This document shows, in pieces, positions 24,083-32,178 of a stretch of 64,000 nt of DNA. The stretch comes from Acidimicrobiia bacterium (GTDB lineage: Bacteria; Actinomycetota; Acidimicrobiia; Spongiisociales; ZC4RG35): the NCBI GenBank assembly GCA_028284765.1, contig JANQRA010000012.1, forward strand, positions 58,082 to 122,081. The letters are read 5' to 3'. Every line of letters begins with the position of its first letter. The first letter of the stretch is position 1. Under the pieces are notes generated by a model, which saw nothing but the letters and a program-made list of their open reading frames with translations, was not told the origin of the DNA and ran no database searches. The position numbers and the translations under genes are program-made.

Positions 24083-24504
24083 CCAAGACTCCTATACAGG
24101 TCAGTTGGCTCAGCGTGGTGCCCGTCAACCCAAAGTCCCCCCACAGGCCCCCAAGGCGTTTCAAACAGCGGAACGAATACTTCCACCTCCAACTCCACTA
24201 CCGAGCCTCGGGCAAAGCTGCATGAGCCGGCCCCTCCAACTTGTGGAGCCGCTCCACACCACCCCGCGCGAACGTGCTCGTCCTCGACCCCGGCGGCCAT
24301 AAGCACGTTGGCCGCCGTAGCCAACCCGCTCGCCGGATCGAGATGCAGCACCGCCGTTCTCGAGCCTTCCGCCGCGGCGGCCTCAGCCGTCACTCGTCGT
24401 TCCAGCCAGGGACCAAACGACACCACGACCAATGCCACCGGTAGGAGCAGTACTCCAATGGCGAGAGCGAACTCGACCGCTGCGTGGCCCCGCTCGTTCC
24501 TCAC
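24079..24504 (-). CDS. TadE-like pseudopilin
   Basis: 141 residues. Type III prepilin leader with cleavage expected after Gly in NERG and Glu at +5 (HAAVE), then one hydrophobic helix and a small extracytoplasmic domain with one Cys pair (WCGAAP, GSCSF). TadE-like minor pilins initiate or extend Flp pili. Overlaps its neighbours by four bases at both ends. Confidence 0.85.
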   Translation of the reverse strand: MRNERGHAAVEFALAIGVLLLPVALVVVSFGPWLERRVTAEAAAAEGSRTAVLHLDPASGLATAANVLMAAGVEDEHVRAGWCGAAPQVGGAGSCSFARGSVVELEVEVFVPLFETPWGPVGGLWVDGHHAEPTDLYRSLG

Positions 24505-24884
24505 GGTTCGATTGCGGCTCTCGACTCAATGTTGACTGCGAAGTCGGGCGTCACTGGCGTCCATGACTGGAATGAACCGCCGCCCATGGCGACCATGTCC
24601 TGTCCCTCAACACGACAGTCGATGACAATTCCGTCGCCCATCCGGCCACCTAGAAGACCACTCAGAGCAAGACTTGCCACCGATTCGCAGGCATCTACTC
24701 CCTGAGTGGTCCCAGCGCGGGCTCCTTGTTCGACCGCCGAACGCAACGCCCCGCGCCCATATTGGACAACAACGAGGTTGGCAAAGATTATGAAGACGAT
24801 GAGCGCCAATCCCGAAGCCAAAACGAACTGGACGGACGTGACTCCTCGGTCGCCTATGACCCCAACAGGCTTGTCCTGATCCAC
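24501..24884 (-). CDS. TadE-like pseudopilin, Gln at +5
   Basis: 127 residues. The leader DRG is followed by VTSVQ, so the +5 residue is Gln rather than Glu; the next helix (ASGLALIVFIIFANLVVV) and the YGRGALRSAVEQGARAG segment are typical of TadE. Start overlaps the Flp pilin gene by 31 bases, which fits tight coupling to the main pilin. The odd +5 residue may affect N-methylation or assembly. Confidence 0.82.
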   Translation of the reverse strand: MDQDKPVGVIGDRGVTSVQFVLASGLALIVFIIFANLVVVQYGRGALRSAVEQGARAGTTQGVDACESVASLALSGLLGGRMGDGIVIDCRVEGQDMVAMGGGSFQSWTPVTPDFAVNIESRAAIEP

Positions 24885-25036
24885 CCAACCACATCAACTC
24901 CGAGTGCCTGCAAAGCACCCCAAATGACGACGAGCGCAGCGATTGCCAATGCTGCGTTGCCCATCAACTCCGCTGTGTTGAGGCCCCGGTCGTCGGTTCT
25001 CAGGGCATGGGCCCATGTTTTCAATGCCGGCAGCAT
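24854..25036 (-). CDS. flp: Flp-type pilin
   Basis: 60 residues, the size of Flp major pilins. A 17-residue basic leader ends DDRG, then LNTAE gives Glu at +5, followed by one hydrophobic helix (ALAIAALVVIWGALQALGV). The TaKe-like mature chain is about 43 residues. The strongest Shine-Dalgarno in the window (AAAGGAGG, overlapping the tadC stop) precedes the ATG by 6 bases, as expected for the most abundant product of the operon. Confidence 0.88.
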   Translation of the reverse strand: MLPALKTWAHALRTDDRGLNTAELMGNAALAIAALVVIWGALQALGVDVVGWIRTSLLGS

Positions 25037-25042
25037 GTCTTG

Positions 25043-25050
25043 CCTCCTTT
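25043..25050 (-). promoter_or_regulatory. strong Shine-Dalgarno of flp pilin
   Basis: AAAGGAGG on the minus strand, 6 bases before the flp ATG and overlapping the TAA stop of tadC. It would raise pilin output over the other operon products. Confidence 0.75.
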
Positions 25051-25972
25051 ATTGCCAGCTAGTTATCAGGTAAGGGAGCGGCGCTGCCACGAACAGGATC
25101 AACACAGGCGCCAGAATGGCGATCGTGGGAACCAGCATCGCGGCGCGTCGCTTAGTGGCCGATCGCTTGATCGACTCCCGCCTCGTTTCCCGTACGTCTT
25201 CAGAAAGTGCGAGGAGCCCCTGACCAAGATCTGCACCACGTTCTTCAGCGGTCGCCAAGAGCCTGTAGGTCCGAGAGCAATAGGGTTCTGGTGTCAGCTC
25301 GGCGATTCGCCGGAAGGCATCGGCCGCCCGCCATCCCGCCCGGTGCAGGCGTAGCGCCTGCTCCAACTCCGAGATCACCTGCCCGCTGCCGCGTTCGCAC
25401 GTGGAGCGCACAGCCTGGACGACTCCTCCACCGGCTCGCACCCTCATCGCGAGAAGCTGATTCACCGTATAGATCTCAATCTTCATCAGCTCACGCCGCT
25501 CAGCGATGGCCCGATCGACGGCACCCCGACTCCTGCTGGCACCAACTATCAGGCCCAAAGCGATCAGTACCAGCCGGACAGTGGGGGTCGCTTGGATAAC
25601 CCATCCAACGATTGCGCCGGCGGCTGCGAAGAAGGCCAAATCCCGCAGCTGTCGAATCCGATAGGCAGTCAGCATTTCCTCCTCGGGCAAACCTCTAAAC
25701 CAGCCGGCCTGTCGCAGCCGAAGGATCGATTCGGAACCATCGGACCTCTCCACCTTGGATCCGACCCAATCGGCGATCTCCTTGACGATCGGCCCAAAGA
25801 TCGACTGGACCGTGCCGCCCTGAGATCGAGCAATGCTTCCCAGATTGGGATTCAGGTATGGCTCAACACGGCCGCGAAGCCGCTTCGGCGGTGGGATCAC
25901 CAAACGGAGTGCAAGCCCGACAGCAGAGGCCGTGACGAGCGCCGTGAACACGACGAGGGGATCAAGCAACAT
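25049..25972 (-). CDS. tadC: TadC-like inner-membrane platform protein
   Basis: 307 residues of the type II secretion F (GspF) fold, the C-type half of the Tad platform. Membrane helices lie at the N-terminus (residues 4-25), in the middle (FFAAAGAIVGWVIQ and LVLIALGLIVGA) and at the C-terminus (AMLVPTIAILAPVLILFVAAPL). The cytoplasmic segment with YSCERGSG-like and YCSRTYRLLATAEERGADLGQGL motifs is typical. Co-linear with tadB, with a one-base overlap. Confidence 0.9.
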   Translation of the reverse strand: MLLDPLVVFTALVTASAVGLALRLVIPPPKRLRGRVEPYLNPNLGSIARSQGGTVQSIFGPIVKEIADWVGSKVERSDGSESILRLRQAGWFRGLPEEEMLTAYRIRQLRDLAFFAAAGAIVGWVIQATPTVRLVLIALGLIVGASRSRGAVDRAIAERRELMKIEIYTVNQLLAMRVRAGGGVVQAVRSTCERGSGQVISELEQALRLHRAGWRAADAFRRIAELTPEPYCSRTYRLLATAEERGADLGQGLLALSEDVRETRRESIKRSATKRRAAMLVPTIAILAPVLILFVAAPLPYLITSWQ

Positions 25973-26817
25973 CAGTGATCACCGAACACTCGGGGTTCAG
26001 CAGGTTGCCGCCCGAGCCGGGTCGCTACGGCGATGCCAACCAGGCTCAGCACTCCTCCGACGCCCACGACTAGAAGCCCTCCGGCAGATCCATAGAAGTC
26101 GCGGAACGGACCCGGTCGTGCGGTAATGGCAACCAAGACGAGCCAAGGCAGCACAAAGACAATCCGGGAGTTGATCTTCTGCTCTAGAGCTTCGGTTGCG
26201 ATCTGTTCCATCGCCCATAGGTCCCGTGTGGTCGAATCCGCCAAATCGCTCAGGATTTCCGGGACTGCTGTGCCACCTCGCTGATACGCAAGGATCAAAA
26301 CCTCGATGACTCGGTCGGAAGCAGCATCTGCCAGGTCTTCCTTGATCATCTCCAATGCAGGGACAACACCCATGCTCCGGGAGTAGACATCAAAGCCCTG
26401 AAAGACCTCCCGCAGCGGCGCAGGACCGAAGGTTGCAACTGATTCGATTGCGACGGGTAACGATGAACCAGATCTGACTGATGTGAGAATGTCTCTCAGC
26501 CCGTCTGGCCAAGACTCTTGCACTCGGGCAACGCGCTGGGCCCGCCTTCGGACGAAGTAGGCGCGCGGAAAGGTCCCGACAACGACAGCCGGCACCAAAG
26601 ACACGATGGGCAGACCGGTAACTGCGTAGACCGCCAAGAAGGTGACCGATGCGACGCCCGCAATCGTGAACCAAAATTGCGTGCGAGTGACTTCGAGCCC
26701 GGCCATCGCAGCTTTGGGCTTGTCATCATCGGACGGTCGACGAGTCTTCGTCGCCCGGAGGTAGACGATCCCACCGAGGGCCAAAGCGGTGGAAGCTGCA
26801 GCTAGGAGCTCGATCAT
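25972..26817 (-). CDS. tadB: TadB-like inner-membrane platform protein
   Basis: 281 residues of the GspF fold, B-type half of the Tad platform. Four membrane helices: residues 3-24, two around WFTIAGVASVTFLAVYAVTG and VSLVPAVVVGTFPRAYF, and two at the C-terminus. The conserved cytosolic segment QESWPDGLRDILTSVRSGSSL and AYQRGGTAVPEILSDLA are family signatures. Overlaps cpaF by four bases and tadC by one, so all three are made together. Confidence 0.9.
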   Translation of the reverse strand: MIELLAAASTALALGGIVYLRATKTRRPSDDDKPKAAMAGLEVTRTQFWFTIAGVASVTFLAVYAVTGLPIVSLVPAVVVGTFPRAYFVRRRAQRVARVQESWPDGLRDILTSVRSGSSLPVAIESVATFGPAPLREVFQGFDVYSRSMGVVPALEMIKEDLADAASDRVIEVLILAYQRGGTAVPEILSDLADSTTRDLWAMEQIATEALEQKINSRIVFVLPWLVLVAITARPGPFRDFYGSAGGLLVVGVGGVLSLVGIAVATRLGRQPAEPRVFGDH

Positions 26818-28073
26818 CTGGCCTCCAGGAGTTGAGCTAGGGACTCCCGTTGCAGGACCTTCTCGATCCTCGCTTTGAGGGCTTCCGGTGGGAGCGATCC
26901 GGTCCAGTCCAGCGGCGACCCGAGAGAAGTACGCGCGAAGATGGGTTCCGACGAGAAGTCATCGTGCAAGGCCGGAACCACGGCTCTTACCTCCAGAACC
27001 TGACGCTTGATGTCTGTGCCACCCGGCAAGACCTCTCGGTCGACATGAACTACAAGGTCGATTGACGAGGCAAACACCTTTCGAACCACCCTCTCCGGAA
27101 CGTTCTCGCCTGCCATCAGAGCAGCATTGACCAGCGCTTCGAGAGCGTCGGCTGCGGAGTTGGCGTGGATCGTGCACGCCAACCCACACCCAGCGTTCAC
27201 AGCTCGCGTTAGTTCAAAGGCCTCGGCGCCTCTGACCTCGCCGACAACTATGAGATCCGGCCTCATGGCAAGGGTGACCTTGACCAAATCGCGCAGCGTC
27301 ACCTCCCCGGACCCGTCAAGCGATGGTGGTCGTGCCTCGTAGTAGGACCCGTGAAGCAAAGGGACGTGCAACTCCCGGACCTCTTCACAAGCTCGAATGC
27401 AATGGGAGCCCGGAACCGCGTTCATCAGTGCGGATAGGAACGATGTCTTGCCGGCTCCAGGTGGACCCGAGACTATTACCGACGCACCAGCCTGCATCGC
27501 CGCTTCCAGAAAGTCAGCGGCCTGCTGTGAGAGCGAGTCCAAACCCACCAGTGTTCGGAGGGTTTGGTGACGCAAAGCGTATTTGCGAATCGTGGCTGAG
27601 AGCTGGTCACCGATTGGCGGGATGACGACGCTCAGCCGAGCACTCCCATCGAGGACTCGAGCCTGGGCTATCGGGTTGGACGCGTCGAGACGGCGGTCGG
27701 TTGTCGCCATCAGCCGCTCGATGGCTTGTCGATTCTCATGCTCGGTCGTTGGGTGGTCGGCGGCACGAAGCTCACCTCCCGCGATGAGGTAGGAGATCCG
27801 ATCCCCCTCTATGAAAATCTCCTCGACGTCGTCCCTCGCCAAAAGATCGTGGAGGGCACCACGGCCAGTCACTGATTGAACGAGGCGTTCCACGGTGACC
27901 GCCGGGTCCGCCAGCGACTTGCCATCTCCGAGGTGTGCCCTCTGTTGATACTCGGCCACTGTCGACCGCGCGAGGGCCACCACAGCGTCCTTTTCTTCAG
28001 CGGGGTCGATCCCCTCGCCATCGATCTTCTGAAGAGCTGTGCGCCTCAGCTGCTCGTAGACGTCGGAGGTCAC
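26814..28073 (-). CDS. cpaF: CpaF/TadA-type pilus assembly ATPase
   Basis: 419 residues from the GTG at 28073, which overlaps the cpaE stop as GTGA. Secretion ATPase that powers Flp pilus assembly and possibly retraction. N-terminal domain, then Walker A GPPGAGKTS, the Asp box EEVRELH, Walker B LIVVGEVRG and the His box CTIHANS. The upstream in-frame ATG at 28154 lies within cpaE and is unlikely. Cytoplasmic hexamer docking on TadB and TadC. Confidence 0.93.
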   Translation of the reverse strand: MTSDVYEQLRRTALQKIDGEGIDPAEEKDAVVALARSTVAEYQQRAHLGDGKSLADPAVTVERLVQSVTGRGALHDLLARDDVEEIFIEGDRISYLIAGGELRAADHPTTEHENRQAIERLMATTDRRLDASNPIAQARVLDGSARLSVVIPPIGDQLSATIRKYALRHQTLRTLVGLDSLSQQAADFLEAAMQAGASVIVSGPPGAGKTSFLSALMNAVPGSHCIRACEEVRELHVPLLHGSYYEARPPSLDGSGEVTLRDLVKVTLAMRPDLIVVGEVRGAEAFELTRAVNAGCGLACTIHANSAADALEALVNAALMAGENVPERVVRKVFASSIDLVVHVDREVLPGGTDIKRQVLEVRAVVPALHDDFSSEPIFARTSLGSPLDWTGSLPPEALKARIEKVLQRESLAQLLEAR

Positions 28074-29149
28074 GGCAAAGCTCCCTCTAGGACCTCTGCC
28101 ATCGGGTCCAGAGCCTTGACGAAACGCCCCTTCTCGACTGGGCGACCGTCCCATGCCGCGTCGGCGACAGCTTTGTCATATGGCAATGCAACAAGCGGAG
28201 TGTGCGGGTGAGCTCGGGAGAGTTCAGCCAGGACCTCAGACCTCTTGAATCCCGATGGGATTCCGTTGACTACCCCCACCACCGACTGGGCCCTGCTTCG
28301 TAGGGACTCCAGCGTGGCCGAAAGGCGTGCCACGCCAACGGGGTCTGGGGATCCCACCGCGATGGCTGTCGAGAATTCTCGAATGAGCCCAGGTGGGACG
28401 GCGCGAAGAGGACCCAAGTCGGCAATAACTACCTCAGTCGAGCCTGAGAGCCAGTACAGGATCGCAAGGACGTCGGGTTTCGAGAGCGGACTTCCACGAC
28501 CAACGTCAGCCCGACCACCGACAACCTTGAGCGGTTCGAGATCGAATAGCCCTTCCCTCCGGTCCGGATGGTGAAGGACAGTGTCCAGGACAGTCCGGAT
28601 GTTGGGGTGGAGAGGCAAGCCCAATCTCTGTGCAATAGAAGGCCAGCCTTGATCAAGATCGACGAGTGCGGTTGCGGCACGTTTCGACAAGGCAACCGAG
28701 AGGCCAACGCTGACCTCTGTGATGCCCACGCCGGCAACCGGCCCGGTAACTGCGACCGAGAAGAGTCCAGGGTCTTCAGACTCCGGAGTAGCAACCGGGG
28801 CACCGTGCACAACTGCAACATCGATCTTGTGCAGAAACTCCTCCGGCGAGGCATCGGCTTCGAGGACATCGGAGATACCACAGTCGAGAAGACGGCGTTT
28901 GGCGTGGGGCCCGTCTTCTGGCGCAAAGACGCCAACGACCTCAATGCCACGCCGTTTGAGCCCAAGGACCAGACCCGGGCTGAGGAACGAGCAGATGTCG
29001 TCGATCACGAGAGCATCGATCGTCATTCCTTCGATCTGATCAGCTGAGAGAACACGTCCAACGATCCGGCCGCCACCGTGATCAAGGGCATACCTGTGGA
29101 GCCTGTCGGGCCAGGATCGAGCCGAACCTGCAAGAGCGATGTTGACCAT
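28070..29149 (-). CDS. cpaE: CpaE/TadZ-like localisation protein with degenerate Walker A
   Basis: 359 residues. An N-terminal receiver-like domain (residues 1-120, DALVIDDICSFLSPG) is followed by a MinD/ParA-type domain. The usual deviant Walker A (KGGxGKT/S) reads GPVAGVGITE here, with no Lys at either expected position, so ATP binding is doubtful; DLDQGWPS and VVIADLGPL fill the Walker A' and B places. TadZ proteins place the pilus machine at a cell pole and often have atypical nucleotide sites. One-base overlap with cpaB and four-base overlap with cpaF. Confidence 0.85.
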   Translation of the reverse strand: MVNIALAGSARSWPDRLHRYALDHGGGRIVGRVLSADQIEGMTIDALVIDDICSFLSPGLVLGLKRRGIEVVGVFAPEDGPHAKRRLLDCGISDVLEADASPEEFLHKIDVAVVHGAPVATPESEDPGLFSVAVTGPVAGVGITEVSVGLSVALSKRAATALVDLDQGWPSIAQRLGLPLHPNIRTVLDTVLHHPDRREGLFDLEPLKVVGGRADVGRGSPLSKPDVLAILYWLSGSTEVVIADLGPLRAVPPGLIREFSTAIAVGSPDPVGVARLSATLESLRSRAQSVVGVVNGIPSGFKRSEVLAELSRAHPHTPLVALPYDKAVADAAWDGRPVEKGRFVKALDPMAEVLEGALP

Positions 29150-29811
29150 CAGCCTCCGGCCCCAGTGGTCTTGATGACTTCGAGGGAACCGGAGTCGAGC
29201 GCTTCAGCAAGCGCCAAAGCCTCGGACTCATCAACAGCCAGCAGTATGTGGAACTGGCTGACGGAACCGATTGAGCCTGACCCCGAGTCAGATACACCCA
29301 CCACCTCAAGGTCGCGAGCGACGTAGGCGGCTTGGGACGCAACGACCGAAATCACATCGACGGTATCGCCAATCGCGACCTCTCCACCCGCTGCATGCTC
29401 GAGAGGGACCGGCAAGCTCATGGTCCGCAAGCCATTCGGTGCGGCCGGTGCTCCCAGCGCATCGATCAGCACTGGCGCGTCTGCGGAAATCGGACGCGTG
29501 AAGACAAAGCCCTCGTGAGCTGAAAGGTTGACCTCGGTAACCAGCGCTCCCAGACCCTGGAATCCTTCGGATAGGGGCACCAGCTCAATATCTGCACGAT
29601 CGAAAGTCGAGCCGACGGGAATGGGCTCGCTGGCGACCGCAACGAGAATCGTCGACCCACGATCCGATAAGACAAGGAGGTTAAGGACAAAGGCGAGGAT
29701 GACGACAACAGCGATAAGGACGTGTTTCGCCGACAAACGTCGACCGAAGCGCCGACGTCGCGGCTGTGAGGTGCCCGCTTCCCTCAGTGTTGAGGAGGCT
29801 GACGTTGTCAC
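29149..29811 (-). CDS. cpaB: CpaB/RcpC-like Flp pilus assembly protein (SAF domain)
   Basis: 220 residues. A basic cytoplasmic N-terminus (QPRRRRFGRR), one membrane helix (VLIAVVVILAFVLNLLVLS, residues 30-48), then an extracytoplasmic SAF domain (ILVAVASEPIPVGSTFDRADIELVP) and the RcpC/CpaB C-terminal domain with GDTVDVISVV. In diderms this protein works with the RcpA secretin, but no secretin gene is present, as expected for a monoderm. GTG start with TAGGTT 9 bases upstream, so the Tad operon is expected to begin as a leaderless mRNA. Confidence 0.88.
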   Translation of the reverse strand: MTTSASSTLREAGTSQPRRRRFGRRLSAKHVLIAVVVILAFVLNLLVLSDRGSTILVAVASEPIPVGSTFDRADIELVPLSEGFQGLGALVTEVNLSAHEGFVFTRPISADAPVLIDALGAPAAPNGLRTMSLPVPLEHAAGGEVAIGDTVDVISVVASQAAYVARDLEVVGVSDSGSGSIGSVSQFHILLAVDESEALALAEALDSGSLEVIKTTGAGG

Positions 29812-29820
29812 CTGCCCGGC

Positions 29821-29826
29821 AACCTA
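29821..29826 (-). promoter_or_regulatory. -10 box of the minus-strand Tad operon
   Basis: TAGGTT on the minus strand ends 9 bases before the cpaB GTG. The divergent gene at 29866 starts 55 bases from cpaB, so its control sequences share this short gap. Confidence 0.5.
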
Positions 29827-29865
29827 TCGTCTAGAGACAAGCGAAGGTCGAGAGCGCGAAAACTC

Positions 29866-30405
29866 ATGGACAGAGACAGAGAACCCGACCCCCAACTGGC
29901 ATCTGAGCTCAGGAGCACGGCCGGCCAGGAGTGGAACGAAGACGCCGCTGAAGATGAACGTCTGACTGAGGTGCACCGTCGTCGGACGATGACTCTTGGC
30001 GACCAGGCCAAGGAGCTCGTCAATCGCGGCGACCGAGTTTCCGTCGAGTTCGGCGGACACTCGTTCAGCGGCCTCGTTGCCGCTGCAGGGTCCGATTACG
30101 CCACGGTCAACGGTCCCGGCCAGGTAGCTGACATTCGCCTCGAGGAGGCGAGGTGGTCGATTCTCCCGTCGGACATCACAACCGAGTCGAACGTCGCGGG
30201 AGCAGAGTCCTTCAAGGCCCTCCTCCATGAGCATTCGGCCGGAGCCAAGGTCGTGCGCTTTGCACTCCCCGGTGGGGACATGGTGATCGGAAAGGTCACG
30301 GTTGTCGCCGAGGACCATGTCGAGATGGCGGATGTGGACAACCGAGCCCTGATAGTTCCGCTCAAGCTCATATTCGCAGTCGTCAGGTCTCCTGACGCTC
30401 AATAG
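29866..30405 (+). CDS. conserved hypothetical protein divergent from the Tad operon
   Basis: 179 residues, no membrane segment or signal peptide. The N-terminal 45 residues are highly charged (DRDREPDPQLASEL..., then LTEVHRRRTMTLGDQAKELVNRGDRV). The rest shows two similar beta-rich segments (VSVEFGGHSFSGLVAAAGSDYATVNG and VVRFALPGGDMVIGKVTVVAEDHVEMAD), suggesting a duplicated Sm- or PilZ-like barrel of about 50 residues each. That reading is my inference. Divergent from the Tad operon and convergent with the BldC-like gene by 23 bases. Confidence 0.7.
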   Translation: MDRDREPDPQLASELRSTAGQEWNEDAAEDERLTEVHRRRTMTLGDQAKELVNRGDRVSVEFGGHSFSGLVAAAGSDYATVNGPGQVADIRLEEARWSILPSDITTESNVAGAESFKALLHEHSAGAKVVRFALPGGDMVIGKVTVVAEDHVEMADVDNRALIVPLKLIFAVVRSPDAQ

Positions 30406-30607
30406 ACCCCTCCTCGGCAGGGACTGCCGGATGGGCCTTGAGGAACGCGTGAATCTCCTCTCGGAAGAACTTGAAGGTGCGGCCACCGGGGAGCTTGTAG
30501 GCGGGTAGTCGCCCTTCCCTGGCATAGCGTCGAACCATTTGAACGTTCATGCCCAGCATCTCTGCCACTTGGGCCGCGTCGAGGATCTCTGGATAGTCCT
30601 CAGCCAT
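30383..30607 (-). CDS. BldC/excisionase-like helix-turn-helix protein
   Basis: 74 residues, a small winged HTH of the MerR/excisionase (HTH_17) class. Core: LDAAQVAEMLGMNVQMVRRYAREGRLPAYKLPGGRTFKF, that is helix-turn-helix plus wing, then an acidic C-terminal helix. BldC of Streptomyces, a developmental regulator that binds direct repeats, has the same architecture. GAGGA precedes the ATG and TAAGGT lies about 30 bases upstream. Position beside the Tad locus makes it a candidate regulator of pilus genes; that is inference. Confidence 0.85.
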   Translation of the reverse strand: MAEDYPEILDAAQVAEMLGMNVQMVRRYAREGRLPAYKLPGGRTFKFFREEIHAFLKAHPAVPAEEGSIERQET

Positions 30608-30691
30608 TTCTCGTCCTCGTGTTCACGGTCCTGACCTTACGTCGGCGATCTCCTCAAGTTAAGGGGGTCGCTACCTAGGTGAACTTGATCC

Positions 30692-30716
30692 GATATCCGC
30701 CGCATATGGCGATATC
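30692..30716. repeat. imperfect inverted repeat at the 3' end of a membrane-protein gene
   Basis: GATATCCGCC and GGCGATATC pair with one bulged base around GCATAT. It overlaps the stop codon of the minus-strand gene. There is no T tract, so it is at most a weak terminator. Confidence 0.4.
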
Positions 30717-31323
30717 AACCCCGGGTTTCGGTTTTGGGGCGGGTTTCGTACCAGTAGACGAGGAGGACGCCTATCCCCGCGCCCACTGCGTTGGCGACGA
30801 GGTCAAGGGCGTTGTTGCCGTAGTCCCCGACACTGACATTCGACATCGAGGACCCGATCAGCTCGGCGATCTCCACGACGGCGCCGCCACCCTGGACCGT
30901 CAAGAACGTGAGGATCAGCATCCCACCGAGGTGATAGTCGGTCCCGGCCCATCTCTTCGCCGCCTCCCAGGCGATCGCAACAAAGGCGAACGCGGCAAAG
31001 GCATGGAAGATCTTGTCGTACGGAAGCGGACCGATCACCTGGTTCACATACAGCGGACGATCGTCGATCAGAAGCACACCACCCACCATGTTGAAGAAGC
31101 CCACCAGTGACAGGGCCCACAGCGCATACGGCGGCCACTTGGCCCAACGATTGAGGATCGCAAACAGCACAAACAGCCCGACCGTGATCCCCGTATAGAG
31201 ATTGGTGAGCTCACTGCCTACCGACTGGCCGTAGATGTAGAAGCCAACCGTGTAGACGACTGTGAAGGCGATGACCGCACGCACGGACGAGAAAGGTAGG
31301 GCATTTGTACGGCCTGTGAACAC
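30715..31323 (-). CDS. DUF2238/YjdF-like membrane protein
   Basis: 202 residues from GTG 31323, with about six membrane helices. YDKIFHAFAAFAF near residue 100 and the C-terminal GDYGNNALDLVANAVGAGIG resemble the YDK-H and SDT-DLVANTLGA blocks of DUF2238 membrane proteins; function of that family is unknown. An alternative GTG at 31284 has TACCTT exactly 8 bases upstream and would make a leaderless message of 189 residues. Divergent from bpa. Confidence 0.7.
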   Translation of the reverse strand: MFTGRTNALPFSSVRAVIAFTVVYTVGFYIYGQSVGSELTNLYTGITVGLFVLFAILNRWAKWPPYALWALSLVGFFNMVGGVLLIDDRPLYVNQVIGPLPYDKIFHAFAAFAFVAIAWEAAKRWAGTDYHLGGMLILTFLTVQGGGAVVEIAELIGSSMSNVSVGDYGNNALDLVANAVGAGIGVLLVYWYETRPKTETRG

Positions 31324-31326
31324 TTA

Positions 31327-31332
31327 TAGGCT
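31327..31332 (+). promoter_or_regulatory. -10 box of bpa
   Basis: TAGGCT ends 8 bases before the bpa ATG at 31341; no Shine-Dalgarno sequence is present, so a leaderless transcript is likely. Confidence 0.5.
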
Positions 31333-31340
31333 GCAAGACA

Positions 31341-31802
31341 ATGGAAGACACCGTTAAACCCGACTCAGTCGAGCCCACTGATTCTGAAGCCAACGAGGAA
31401 TCAGAGGACGTCACCCAGCCAACCAAGCTGATCCGGATTGCCTCAATGACGAGAGCGATGCTCGACGAGGCGAGACAAGCCCCGCTAGACGAAGGCGGTC
31501 GGATGAGAATGGCGGCGGTCCACGCCAAGTCGGTCGGCGAGCTACAAGACGTTCTTAGCCCGGAGCTTCAAGCCGAGTTTGCCGAGATCATGGTCCCGCT
31601 CAACTCCGAAGGTGCCTCCGAAGCGGAGTTGAGGGTTGCCCAGGCACAGCTCATCGGCTGGTTGGAAGGTCTCTTCCATGGAATTCAGGCTTCTCTTTGG
31701 AGTCAACAGATGGCTGCACAGACTCAGCTTGCTGAGATGCAGAAGAGAGCACTGGGAGCGCCGTCCGAAAAGAACGACGACCAGTCCGGTCTGTACTTGT
31801 AG
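31341..31802 (+). CDS. bpa: bacterial proteasome activator Bpa (PafE)
   Basis: 153 residues. Bpa/PafE of Mycobacterium forms a dodecameric ring that opens the 20S proteasome without ATP. Conserved features: an acidic disordered N-terminus (residues 1-27), MTRAMLDEARQAPLDEGGR, LQDVLSPELQAEF, then the family hallmark AQAQLIGWLEGLFHGIQASLW with QQMAAQ. The C-terminus ends Gly-Leu-Tyr-Leu, matching the proteasome-docking Gly-Gln-Tyr-Leu tail (HbYX motif) of the mycobacterial protein. The organism should therefore carry 20S proteasome genes, which are not in the window. Ends 3 bases before the convergent whiB stop. Confidence 0.92.
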   Translation: MEDTVKPDSVEPTDSEANEESEDVTQPTKLIRIASMTRAMLDEARQAPLDEGGRMRMAAVHAKSVGELQDVLSPELQAEFAEIMVPLNSEGASEAELRVAQAQLIGWLEGLFHGIQASLWSQQMAAQTQLAEMQKRALGAPSEKNDDQSGLYL

Positions 31803-31805
31803 CCG

Positions 31806-32081
31806 CTAGCTGACGCGTCGCTGGGCCACCTGGCGTTCGCGACGGACACGGCGCCGCTCACGTTCACTCAGACCACCCCAGATACCGAACTTCTCGCCCA
31901 TCTCAATCGCATAGTCGAGACATTCTCCCTTGACCTCACATGCACCACAGATGGCTTTGGCCTTCCGAGTGGATGCGCCCCGCTCAGGGAAGAACAGGTC
32001 GGCGTCTGCACCACGACAGTTGGCGTAGTCCTGCCAGGACAGCTCACCCACCGCAAGGGCGTCTACGAGCTTGCTCTGCAT
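31806..32081 (-). CDS. WhiB-family Fe-S transcription regulator
   Basis: 91 residues. The four cluster ligands are Cys22, Cys45, Cys48 and Cys54, the standard C-x22-C-x2-C-x5-C pattern, followed by the turn GIWGG (residues 66-70) and the basic tail RERRRVRRER that contacts DNA. WhiB proteins are confined to actinobacteria and their phages and sense redox or NO. GAGGAG lies 7 bases before the ATG. A strong promoter with a palindrome at its start site precedes it. Divergent from the sdh operon, which suggests shared redox control, though that is inference. Confidence 0.95.
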   Translation of the reverse strand: MQSKLVDALAVGELSWQDYANCRGADADLFFPERGASTRKAKAICGACEVKGECLDYAIEMGEKFGIWGGLSERERRRVRRERQVAQRRVS

Positions 32082-32099
32082 TCAGGATCTCCTCACAAC

Positions 32100-32157
32100 C
32101 GTGTAATTACACGTTTGACATTATGGGATGGCGCGCGCGGCGTCAAGACCGCGCGCG
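32100..32157 (-). promoter_or_regulatory. whiB promoter with operator-like palindrome and GC hairpin
   Basis: Minus strand: TTGACG, 17 bases, TAATGT, the best -35/-10 pair in the window. The perfect 14-base palindrome CGTGTAATTACACG (32100-32113) lies at the predicted start site. The -35 box sits in the loop of a second inverted repeat, CGCGCGCGG/CCGCGCGCG (about 32132-32157). The layout suggests a repressor site, perhaps autoregulatory. Confidence 0.65.
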
Positions 32158-32178
32158 TGGGTCTCCGGACCCCCACTC

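Noticed and set aside
30692..30716. Terminator at the end of the DUF2238-like gene
   Set aside because: The hairpin is imperfect and no T tract follows on either strand, so it is listed only as an inverted repeat.
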